Assembly: GCF_038967635.1 (NCBI RefSeq)
Contig: NZ_CP152413.1
Span: 558,001 to 622,000 of the forward strand
Direction: 5' to 3'
Source: Bradyrhizobium sp. B124
Lineage (GTDB): Bacteria; Pseudomonadota; Alphaproteobacteria; Rhizobiales; Xanthobacteraceae
DNA length: 64,000 nt
Shown one piece after another: positions 26,985 through 33,189 of this stretch. The notes beneath the pieces were generated by a model that ran no database searches, was not told the DNA's origin, and worked only from the letters and a program-made list of their open reading frames with translations. The stretch's first letter is position 1, and every line of letters begins with the position of its first letter. The position numbers and the translations under genes are program-made.

Positions 26985-27043
26985 CTTGGCGCAGGAATCT
27001 TGGCGCACGAATCCCTGGCACAGAAATCCTGGCGCAGGAGTAT
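26985..27043. repeat. Four imperfect tandem copies of a ~15-bp unit
   Basis: CTTGGCGCAGGAAT, CTTGGCGCACGAATC, CCTGGCACAGAAATC and CTGGCGCAGGAGTAT lie head to tail just upstream of the phosphatase start (minus strand) and before the MliC-like gene (plus strand). The unit length of 15 keeps a reading frame open across it, which explains the misleading upstream extension of the phosphatase frame. Could be a slippage array or repeated protein-binding site. Confidence 0.8.
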
Positions 27044-27084
27044 GGGCGCAGACAGGTCTATAACCGGCCTCTCGGGGGGAGAAT

Positions 27085-27396
27085 ATGACTTATCGCGGAG
27101 GCGCCATTCTCGTCGGCGCAATTCTTTTCGAGATTTTTGGTTCCTCGGCAGCGCCGGCGCAGTCCGCCTTCCGGAATTATCATTGTGCCGACGGCACGCA
27201 GTTCATTGCCGCGTTCTTCGACGGGGACACCCGCGCGCATCTGCAACTCGACGGCAAGGCGGTGACACTGACGAAGCGTCTGTCGCTGACGGGCACGCGC
27301 TACAGAGGCGGCGGGGTCACGCTTGAGATCACGCGGGCCGGATTGACCAGGCTCCGGCATGCGAAGCGGCCGGTGACGGCTTGCGAGCAGGCATGA
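27085..27396 (+). CDS. MliC-like exported lysozyme inhibitor
   Basis: 103 residues with signal peptide about 1-26 (GGAILVGAILFEIFGSSAAP, cleavage near APAQS). The mature domain follows the MliC pattern: NYHCADGTQFIAAFFDGD, AHLQLDGKAVTLTKRLSLTG, RYRGGGVTLEITRAG, and final ACEQA; the two Cys (HC and AC) would form the family's disulfide. There is no lipobox Cys after the signal, so it should be soluble in the periplasm. It would protect peptidoglycan against host or competitor c-type lysozyme. GGGGGAG lies before the ATG. Single gene. Confidence 0.8.
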   Translation: MTYRGGAILVGAILFEIFGSSAAPAQSAFRNYHCADGTQFIAAFFDGDTRAHLQLDGKAVTLTKRLSLTGTRYRGGGVTLEITRAGLTRLRHAKRPVTACEQA

Positions 27397-27429
27397 AAAA
27401 AGGGCCGAAACGCTTCGTTCCGACCCTTT
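27395..27429 (-). terminator. Rho-independent terminator of the DUF2735 gene
   Basis: Read on the minus strand: AGGGTCGGAACG, loop AAGC, then GTTTCGGCCCT and six T. The stem pairs over 11 bases with two G-U pairs, and the T tract lies on the minus strand, so the main direction is for 27487-27687. It begins just at the stop of the convergent MliC-like gene, which it may help to end as well. Confidence 0.75.
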
Positions 27430-27486
27430 CCTATTGCCCTGCTGCTGTCTGACGTTTTTGCGCCACGCCTTTGCGTTGCGTCGGCA

Positions 27487-27687
27487 TCAGTGCTCGCGGC
27501 TCGGTTTGGCATCGTCGATGGCCGCCTGATGGTACCAGCTCTCGCTGCAGGCCGAGGTCGCGACCTCAGCGGCCAGCTCGCGTACCGTCCGCATCTCGCC
27601 GTAGCGGCGTCCGCCGAGAGCCGCGCGGCCCCCAGCCGGGAATTGATAGATCGTTGCCGATCCCTGATTTTGGCCCGTCGTAATCAT
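27487..27687 (-). CDS. DUF2735 family small protein
   Basis: 66 residues. AGGAG 7 bases before ATG 27687. SATIYQFPAGGRAALGGRRY is the DUF2735 signature of rhizobial proteins; the rest is helical with one Cys (VATSACSESWYHQAAIDD). As I recall, this family is often found beside glnII in rhizobia, which fits its divergent position 541 bases from glnII here, and suggests a role tied to nitrogen status; function is not known. Ends at the terminator 27395-27429. Confidence 0.85.
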   Translation of the reverse strand: MITTGQNQGSATIYQFPAGGRAALGGRRYGEMRTVRELAAEVATSACSESWYHQAAIDDAKPSREH

Positions 27688-27826
27688 GTCAAAGTCTCCT
27701 ATGGCCGGAGCGAGCCTCCATGGTGCGCCCGACTCATTCGTGTGTCGTTACCGTCATTTTGATATCGGCCTGGGTCCGACAGGGTGCAAGTTGACCAAGA
27801 AACAGTCATTCTCTGTCTAATTCGTG

Positions 27827-27863
27827 TGCAAATCCCGGTTTGCATCCTGCGAGGCAGGATGCA
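27827..27863. promoter_or_regulatory. Overlapping TGCA palindromes in the DUF2735-glnII intergenic region
   Basis: TGCAAA-TCCCGG-TTTGCA (27827-27844) is followed, sharing the central TGCA, by TGCATCCTGC-GAG-GCAGGATGCA (27841-27863), whose arms are perfect. They lie about 260-290 bases upstream of the glnII sigma-54 promoter. They are candidate NtrC enhancer sites or a regulatory hairpin; they match NtrC sites only loosely (TGCA ends, two-fold symmetry). Confidence 0.45.
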
Positions 27864-28119
27864 GCTGACCAACGCTTGGGCCGAGCCGATGGTTGCTCGG
27901 CGCCCGATGGTTGGACACGAACTGTCACATGGCTCTGCCGCCGCATTAATCGGTGGCGGACGCCGTAGCTGAATTTGCTGCAGAAACGAGCGGCGGACGG
28001 CGCTGGGAGAAGATTTTGGCTGGCCGCGACGCATGCCAGCTGCGCTGCTTTGTCGCAGCTAAAAATGCGATGTCCGCTGTGGACATCCGCGGGCCCGGCG
28101 GGTGCCGCAGTGCAGCGAC

Positions 28120-28136
28120 TGGCATTTTAATTGCTT
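28120..28136 (+). promoter_or_regulatory. Sigma-54 (RpoN) promoter of glnII
   Basis: TGGCATTTTAATTGCTT contains GG and GC separated by exactly ten bases, the -24/-12 spacing of RpoN promoters (consensus TGGCAC-N5-TTGC). Transcription should start near 28146, leaving a leader of about 80 bases. This agrees with the known NtrC/RpoN control of glnII in rhizobia. Confidence 0.8.
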
Positions 28137-28228
28137 AGTAAGAGCCGGCCGATGGTGGCCGGGTACGCGTGCGGCGGCCGACTGGCTTTCGGTTCCTCAC
28201 GGTTTTGCATCATCAACAGAGAGGTTCA

Positions 28229-29263
28229 ATGACCAAGTACAAGCTCGAGTATATCTGGCTCGACGGATATACGCCGACGCCGAGCCTGCGCGGTAAGACG
28301 CAGATCAAGGAATTCGCGTCGTTCCCGACCCTCGAACAGCTCCCGCTGTGGGGCTTTGACGGTTCGTCCACCCAGCAGGCTGAAGGCCACAGCTCTGACT
28401 GCGTGCTGAAGCCGGTCGCCTGCTATCCCGACGCCGCGCGCGAGAACGGCGTGCTGGTGATGTGCGAAGTCATGATGCCCGACGGCAAGACGCCGCATGT
28501 CTCGAACAAGCGCGCCACCGTTCTGGATGACGAAGGCGCCTGGTTCGGCTTTGAGCAGGAGTACTTCTTCTACAAGGACGGCCGTCCGCTCGGCTTCCCG
28601 GAAGAGGGTTATCCGGCGCCCCAGGGCCCGTACTACACCGGCGTCGGCTACAAGAACGTCGGCAGCGTTGCCCGCAAGATCGTCGAAGAGCATCTCAATC
28701 TCTGCCTCGCCGCCGGCATCAACCACGAAGGCATCAACGCCGAAGTGGCGAAGGGCCAGTGGGAATTCCAGATCTTCGGCAAGGGCTCCAAGACCGCCGC
28801 TGACCAGATGTGGATGGCCCGCTATCTGATGCTGCGCCTCACCGAGAGCTACGGCATCGATATCGAATTCCATTGCAAGCCGCTCGGCGACACCGACTGG
28901 AACGGCTCGGGCATGCACGCCAACTTCTCGACCAAGTACATGCGCGAAGTCGGCGGCAAGGAGTACTTCGAGAGCCTGATGAAGGCCTTCGACAAGAACC
29001 TGATGGATCACATCGCCGTCTACGGGCCGGACAACGACAAGCGTCTGACCGGCAAGCATGAGACCGCGCCGTGGAACAAGTTCAGCTATGGCGTGGCTGA
29101 CCGTGGTGCCTCGATCCGCGTGCCGCACTCCTTCGTCAACAATGGCTACAAGGGCTATCTGGAAGACCGCCGTCCGAACTCGCAAGGCGACCCCTACCAG
29201 ATCGCTTCGCAGATCCTGAAGACGATCTCCGAGGTTCCGACCGGCGCCAAGGCTGCGGCTTAA
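28229..29263 (+). CDS. glnII: Glutamine synthetase type II
   Basis: 344 residues, the length of the eukaryote-like GSII found in rhizobia and actinomycetes. It joins ammonia to glutamate using ATP, as a decamer or octamer in the cytosol. KYKLEYIWLDGYTPTPSLRG and LPLWGFDGSSTQQAEGHSSD are the N-terminal beta-grasp with the family's DGSST motif; GFEQEYFFY, AGINHEGINAEVAKGQWEFQ and GSGMHANFSTKYMRE carry the metal and ATP ligands; KFSYGVADRGASIRVP is near the C-terminus. Unlike GSI there is no adenylylation Tyr. ATG at 28229 follows AGAGAGG. The promoter is sigma-54 dependent, and a terminator lies at 29335. Confidence 0.97.
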   Translation: MTKYKLEYIWLDGYTPTPSLRGKTQIKEFASFPTLEQLPLWGFDGSSTQQAEGHSSDCVLKPVACYPDAARENGVLVMCEVMMPDGKTPHVSNKRATVLDDEGAWFGFEQEYFFYKDGRPLGFPEEGYPAPQGPYYTGVGYKNVGSVARKIVEEHLNLCLAAGINHEGINAEVAKGQWEFQIFGKGSKTAADQMWMARYLMLRLTESYGIDIEFHCKPLGDTDWNGSGMHANFSTKYMREVGGKEYFESLMKAFDKNLMDHIAVYGPDNDKRLTGKHETAPWNKFSYGVADRGASIRVPHSFVNNGYKGYLEDRRPNSQGDPYQIASQILKTISEVPTGAKAAA

Positions 29264-29293
29264 ATGGCTGCGGCTTAATGGCTGCGGCCTAAG
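29251..29293. repeat. Triplicated 14-15-bp unit over the glnII stop codon
   Basis: GGCTGCGGCTTAAAT (29251-29265), GGCTGCGGCTTAAT (29266-29279) and GGCTGCGGCCTAAG (29280-29293) are in tandem. The first copy holds the last codons and stop of glnII. Looks like slippage; it duplicates the stop region without altering the protein. Confidence 0.85.
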
Positions 29294-29334
29294 CAGCTGT
29301 CGGACCCGGATGGAGCCATCCGGTACCGCAATCG

Positions 29335-29374
29335 GGTCCGCCAGGGCGACTGCCTTGGCGGACCTTTGCTTTTT
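29335..29374 (+). terminator. Rho-independent terminator of glnII
   Basis: GGTCCGCCAGGG pairs with CCTTGGCGGACC around a short loop and is followed by TTTGCTTTTT. The stem is G/C-rich and the T tract is clear. About 70 bases past the stop codon. Confidence 0.9.
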
Positions 29375-29474
29375 AACGACAGTCTTTGCGGCGGGCTTGC
29401 CGCCGAAAGCGGTTTCACTGCGTTATGAACCGCGCTAGACAACGGTTGTATCTTGGCTGCCGGGGACACGGCGC

Positions 29475-30179
29475 TTGTTTGAAGGGTTTTACAAGGTCCG
29501 GTTCGAGTTGGGCGGCGCTGCTGGCCGCAGCGTGATGTATGTCGGCGACGGCAAGATGCTCGGCGGCAACTCGGCCTTCGCCCATATCGGCACCTACCAG
29601 AAAGCCGGCGACGAGGTCGCGGTCGAGATCCAGACCGTCCGCCATAACCCCGATCCGAACTACCGCGCGATGGCCGGCACCGATGACGCGACGCTCATCG
29701 CCAGGGGCGGGCCCGATGGCGAGCTCTACCGCTTCAAGGGCGAGCTGAAGGAATTACCCGGCGTGCCGTTCCAGTCGGTGATGGCGCCGATCACCGAGGA
29801 CGAGGTCCCGATCGCAGGCGGGGTCGGCGAGGGCGGCATCATCAACGGGCTCTATTCGATCCACATCCAGCTGCTCGACGGTGTCGACGGCAGCCTCACC
29901 GGCGTGATGCTGCTGAACAACGGCCGCATCCTTGGCGGCGATGCGTTCTTCTATTATCTCGGCACCTACACCTCCGAGAAAGGCCGCTGGAAGGGGCAGA
30001 TCCTCAATCAGGAGCACACCTCGGCGATGGGCGAGAACCCGGTCTTCGGCGGCCATGAGGTCGGCATCGGCTTTGCCGGCACCTGCGACGCGGAAGGCGC
30101 CGTGCTCGAAGCGACGGCGCTCGCCGGCAAGCGCAGCCTTCGCCTCAAAGCCGCGCTCAAGCTGATGCGGCGGGCGTAA
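29475..30179 (+). CDS. GrlR-like protein with two tandem domains
   Basis: 234 residues, TTG start at 29475 with CGGGGA upstream; no ATG fits. Domain 1 (about 1-105: FEGFYKVRFELGG, YVGDGKMLGGNSAFAHIGTY) and domain 2 (about 120-234: NGLYSIHIQLLDGVDGSLTG, NNGRILGGDAFFYYLGTYTS, GRWKGQILNQEH) share a GGN/GGDxFFxxxGxY pattern. Domain 2 is close to the whole of the single-domain protein at 23978-24322, and domain 1 is more divergent, so the duplication is old. The fold is that of GrlR, an anti-activator. No signal peptide. It is followed after 5 bases by a ModA-like gene, probably the same operon. Confidence 0.7.
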   Translation: MFEGFYKVRFELGGAAGRSVMYVGDGKMLGGNSAFAHIGTYQKAGDEVAVEIQTVRHNPDPNYRAMAGTDDATLIARGGPDGELYRFKGELKELPGVPFQSVMAPITEDEVPIAGGVGEGGIINGLYSIHIQLLDGVDGSLTGVMLLNNGRILGGDAFFYYLGTYTSEKGRWKGQILNQEHTSAMGENPVFGGHEVGIGFAGTCDAEGAVLEATALAGKRSLRLKAALKLMRRA

Positions 30180-30184
30180 GCGGG

Positions 30185-30871
30185 ATGGACAATTCGGTTC
30201 GCGTGCTCTCGACGCTGGCGCTGAAGGGCGCGGTCGCGCGCCTTGCCGCGGCTTACCAGGCCACAAGTGGTGTGCGGATCGATGCCGACTTCGCGCCGAC
30301 GCTGGCGCTGCTCGAACGCCTGCGCGGCGGCGAGGCCGCCGACCTCGTGATCCTGACCCGCGAAGGCCTCGACCAGATGACCGGCGAGGGCTGCGTTGCG
30401 CGGGAAAGTGTTGTCGATCTCGCACGCTCCTATGTCGGCGTCGCCGTGAGGGCGGGCGCTGCGCATCCCGACATCGCGAGCGAAGCCGCATTGCGTGCGG
30501 CGCTGCTCGGCGCGCGGGCGGTGGCCTATTCGCGGCTCGGCGCCAGCGGTATCCTGTTCGCGCAGCTGATCGCGCGTCTCGGCATTGCCGAGGCGATCAA
30601 CGCCCGTGCGGTGGTCATTCCGGCAGGCTTCACCGCGGAACGGCTCGTCAGCGGCGAAGCCGATCTTGCGATCCAGCAGATCAGCGAGTTGATGCAGATC
30701 GATGGCATCGAAATCGTCGGGCCAATCCCCTTAGGCTTGCAGACGCCGGCGGTGTTTTCCGCGGGCCGCATGGTCGACTCACGACGCGCAGCGGCCGCCG
30801 ATCATCTGCTGCGGTACCTGGCGTCGGCCGAGGTCGCGCCGGTGCTGCGCGAGACCGGGCTCGAGCCTTGA
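30185..30871 (+). CDS. ModA-like substrate-binding domain protein without signal peptide
   Basis: 228 residues of the type II periplasmic-binding fold of molybdate/sulfate proteins: VRVLSTLALKGAVARLAAAY, GEAADLVILTREGLDQMTGE, YSRLGASGILFAQLIARLGI and a late IQQISELMQIDGIEIVGPIP. It starts directly with the first strand, so it should be cytosolic. No modB/modC is present. Similar stand-alone proteins occur in many rhizobia with unknown ligand. It lies 5 bases after the tandem GrlR-like gene and 32 bases before the Sel1 gene, suggesting one transcript. Confidence 0.82.
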   Translation: MDNSVRVLSTLALKGAVARLAAAYQATSGVRIDADFAPTLALLERLRGGEAADLVILTREGLDQMTGEGCVARESVVDLARSYVGVAVRAGAAHPDIASEAALRAALLGARAVAYSRLGASGILFAQLIARLGIAEAINARAVVIPAGFTAERLVSGEADLAIQQISELMQIDGIEIVGPIPLGLQTPAVFSAGRMVDSRRAAAADHLLRYLASAEVAPVLRETGLEP

Positions 30872-30903
30872 ATTTGTCCACACCGAGACGCAACCTGCCG
30901 GTC

Positions 30904-31722
30904 ATGTTCAGAACACTCCATGCAATTGTCCTTGCCGTGGCGCTGGCCGCACCTGTGCTAGCCTACGCGCAATCGGCCGACCTCGTGCTGTGCGACCGGC
31001 TTGCCGCCGATCCCACCGATCCCGACAAGCCGGCTGACGTGAAGGGCGTGCCCGAAATTGCGTCGGCGGATATCGCGACTGCGATCAAGTATTGCGCGGT
31101 GGCGGCAAAATCGTCGCGCCGCGCGATGTACGAGCTCGGCCGTGCCTATGCGGCCAACCGGCAGACCGCGGAAGCAATGTCGGCCTGGCGCAAGGCGGCC
31201 GACAAGGGCTCGACGTCGGCGATGGTCGAGCTCGGTGTGCTCTACGGCAATGGCACCGGCGTCGCCAAAGACGAGGCGCAGGCGCGCAAATTGTTCGAGC
31301 GCGCGGCGCAGGCCGGCAACGCGCGCGGCGTCAGCAATCTCGCCGCGCTCGGCGGCAGCGTTGCGTCCGACCCGGCACGCGCGCGCGAATTGCTCGCCAA
31401 GTCTGCCGAGACCAATGCGGAGGCGCAGTACCAGCTCGGCATGATGCTGGCTGAGGGCAAGGGCGGCGCGCAGGACGATGCCGGCGCGCGGGCGTTGTTC
31501 GAGAAGGCTGCCGCGCAGAACCATCCGGGCGCGCTGGAGCGGATGGGCGCCTTCGCGCAGGCCGGCCGCGGCGGTCCGAAGGATAGCGATGCGGCAAAAG
31601 CCTATTACGAGCGCGCAGCGGCGCTCGGCGACGAGGACGCCAAGAAGGCGCTGGAGCGCGCCCGCTGTCCGTACGTGATCAAGGACAAGCGCGGCAATGC
31701 CGTGACAAATCTCTGCTTCTAA
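30904..31722 (+). CDS. Exported Sel1-repeat (TPR-like) protein
   Basis: 272 residues from ATG 30904; a TTG at 30868 overlaps the previous stop. The signal peptide MFRTLHAIVLAVALAAPVLA is clear. Then come Sel1-type helical repeats of about 36 residues (AMYELGRAYAANRQTAEAMS, AMVELGVLYGNGTGVAKDEA, AQYQLGMMLAEGKGGAQDDA, ALERMGAFAQAGRGGPKDSD). Such proteins are protein-protein scaffolds. Two Cys (LVLCDRL and ARCPYVI, plus KYCAVAA and final LCF) may pair in the periplasm. A family E repeat with a strong hairpin follows the stop. Confidence 0.9.
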   Translation: MFRTLHAIVLAVALAAPVLAYAQSADLVLCDRLAADPTDPDKPADVKGVPEIASADIATAIKYCAVAAKSSRRAMYELGRAYAANRQTAEAMSAWRKAADKGSTSAMVELGVLYGNGTGVAKDEAQARKLFERAAQAGNARGVSNLAALGGSVASDPARARELLAKSAETNAEAQYQLGMMLAEGKGGAQDDAGARALFEKAAAQNHPGALERMGAFAQAGRGGPKDSDAAKAYYERAAALGDEDAKKALERARCPYVIKDKRGNAVTNLCF

Positions 31723-31821
31723 AGCGTTTTCGAGCGAAGTGGACACCGGTTCGCGTGAAGAAAACGCGTCAAACAAGAATCTAGAGCTTCGGTTCTGATT
31801 CACTCAGAACCGAAGCTCTAG
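31723..31821. repeat. Composite palindromic repeat, family E, full copy with perfect 18-bp hairpin
   Basis: Box 1 (AGCGTTTTCGAGCGAAGTGG...GAAGAAAACGC) starts at the stop codon of the Sel1 gene. Box 2 is CTAGAGCTTCGGTTCTGA (31781-31798) and its exact inverse at 31804-31821 around TTCAC. The perfect 18-base arms make this the strongest hairpin in the window. Confidence 0.9.
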
Positions 31822-31876
31822 GAACGCTCGCGGTCGCATGTCGTTGCCGTGCGACAGGCATTGGTGAGGCGATGTC

Positions 31877-32026
31877 ATGATCCGCAAGCTGCGTTCCGGC
31901 GAGTACCGGCTGTATTCTCGCAAGGTCAATCCGAAGACCGGCAAGCGCCGCAATCTCGGCACCTTCAAGTCACGCGCGGCAGCAGAGAAGCACGAGCGCG
32001 ACGTGCAGTACTTCAAGCGCCACTAA
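31877..32026 (+). CDS. Small basic conserved protein
   Basis: 49 residues, ATG 31877 preceded by GAGG, stop TAA at 32024. MIRKLRSGEYRLYSRKVNPK then TGKRRNLGTFKSRAAAEKHE are highly basic, with a pattern like KxGKRRxLGxFxxxxxAxxHERxVQYFKRH that I recall from Bradyrhizobium and Rhodopseudomonas genomes. It could bind nucleic acid; the function is unknown. It stands alone between a repeat and the convergent cytochrome gene. Confidence 0.8.
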   Translation: MIRKLRSGEYRLYSRKVNPKTGKRRNLGTFKSRAAAEKHERDVQYFKRH

Positions 32027-32035
32027 GCGTGTGTG

Positions 32036-32668
32036 CTAGGGCGCAGGGCAGGCTGCGCCGGTCTTCACCCAGGCCTCGACCAGAGCGCCGGCCTCTGCCT
32101 GCGTGCCCGGCGCCGGCGAGCGGCCGAAACCGGGATGCCAGGCCCAGCCGACCAGCGTGTCCTTGCCGATATGCTCGATCAGATCCTCGACCTTGCGGCC
32201 GCCATTGCGCGCGGGGTCGCGGATTTGCTCGCAGATCTCGCCGATGGTTTTCCCGGCCCAGGCCATCTCGCGCGGCGCGAGATGCCATTCCGGGTGACCC
32301 GGCACCCGGCCGGGATCGAAATTGGCGTGCTGGTGGCAGATCGAACAGCGCATCGCGTTGGTGCCATGGCCGTCGGCGCCGCGCGTGACCGGGGGCTGGT
32401 GCATGCGGCCGATGTCGCCCTGCCGCGGGCTGTCGCCGGCGGGATGGCAATTGGTGCAGCGCGGATGGGTGAGCACCTTGCCGAGCTCGGTGAAGATCGC
32501 CGCGGAGCGCTGCTCGGCATTCTCGATTCCGGCAAAGCTTTCTGGCGAGGCGAGGGCGTGGCTTGCGCTTTCCGATGCCGCATAGCCGGCACACAGGCTG
32601 GTCGCGAGAGCCGTCAGCACTGCCATGATCCGAAACCGCGTTTCCGATGTCATCGCGCGTGCGCTCAT
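32036..32668 (-). CDS. c-type cytochrome subunit of a molybdenum hydroxylase
   Basis: 210 residues from ATG 32668, whose ATGA overlaps the stop of the 2Fe-2S gene; the M at 32653 is another possible start. A hydrophobic signal ([20 protein letters not shown]) exports it. Two heme-binding motifs are seen: [10 protein letters not shown] (CTNCH) and MRCSICHQH (CSICH), so it is a di-heme protein of the periplasm. In known three-part aldehyde or isoquinoline-type dehydrogenases the cytochrome takes electrons from the iron-sulfur subunit to the respiratory chain; the context suggests the same role here. Third gene of the operon. Confidence 0.85.
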   Translation of the reverse strand: MSARAMTSETRFRIMAVLTALATSLCAGYAASESASHALASPESFAGIENAEQRSAAIFTELGKVLTHPRCTNCHPAGDSPRQGDIGRMHQPPVTRGADGHGTNAMRCSICHQHANFDPGRVPGHPEWHLAPREMAWAGKTIGEICEQIRDPARNGGRKVEDLIEHIGKDTLVGWAWHPGFGRSPAPGTQAEAGALVEAWVKTGAACPAP

Positions 32669-33189
32669 TTGTTGGCGGTCAGATAGCGCTTGGCATCGGC
32701 GAGGATCACGTCGCGCACCGCCTGATGATACTTGATGTAGCCGGTGCAGCGGCACAGATGGCCATCGAGCGCGTCTGCAATGACGGTCTCGAGCTGGTCC
32801 CGCGCCACCGGCTCTCTTGCCAGAAGTTCGAGCAGCACCTGGCCCTCGTTGAGGAAGCCGGCCGTGCAATAGCCGCACTGGAACGCGAAATGCTCGATAA
32901 AGGCGCGCTGCAACGCGGAGAGCTCGCCGTCCTTGGCATGGCCCTCGACTGTGCGGATCGCCTTGCCGTCGAAATTCGCCGCCGGCACCACGCAGGTCGG
33001 GGTGGTGTAGCTCGTGCCGTCGGGGTTATCGATGATGACGGCGCAGCTCAGGCATTGCGCGGCGCCGCAGCCGAATTTGGTGCCGGTCATGCCGAGCATT
33101 TCGCGAAGGAAGTCGTTCATCGAGAGGTCGTCGCGGACCTCGATCGGGCCGTGCTTCCGGCCGTTGATGGTGAGGTTGAGCGTCGTCAC
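32665..33189 (-). CDS. 2Fe-2S small subunit of a molybdenum hydroxylase
   Basis: 174 residues, GTG start at 33189 sharing GTGA with the large subunit stop. Two [2Fe-2S] domains: plant-type cluster Cys in GTKFGCGAAQCLSCAVIIDN plus a later Cys (TPTCVVPA), and the helical one in AFQCGYCTAGFLNEGQVLL and GHLCRCTGYIKYHQAV. This is the small subunit of the xanthine-dehydrogenase/isoquinoline-oxidoreductase type. It has no signal of its own, so it would leave the cell by the Tat system bound to the large subunit. There is no FAD-subunit gene, fitting electron transfer to the cytochrome. Confidence 0.93.
   Translation of the reverse strand: MTTLNLTINGRKHGPIEVRDDLSMNDFLREMLGMTGTKFGCGAAQCLSCAVIIDNPDGTSYTTPTCVVPAANFDGKAIRTVEGHAKDGELSALQRAFIEHFAFQCGYCTAGFLNEGQVLLELLAREPVARDQLETVIADALDGHLCRCTGYIKYHQAVRDVILADAKRYLTANK

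Noticed and set aside
26957..27121. N-terminal extension of the phosphatase
   Set aside because: Encodes only the 15-bp tandem repeat and unrelated residues; ATG 26956 begins the conserved domain.
27784..27972. 62-residue plus frame upstream of glnII
   Set aside because: Runs over the regulatory palindromes, has no ribosome site and no similarity I recognise.
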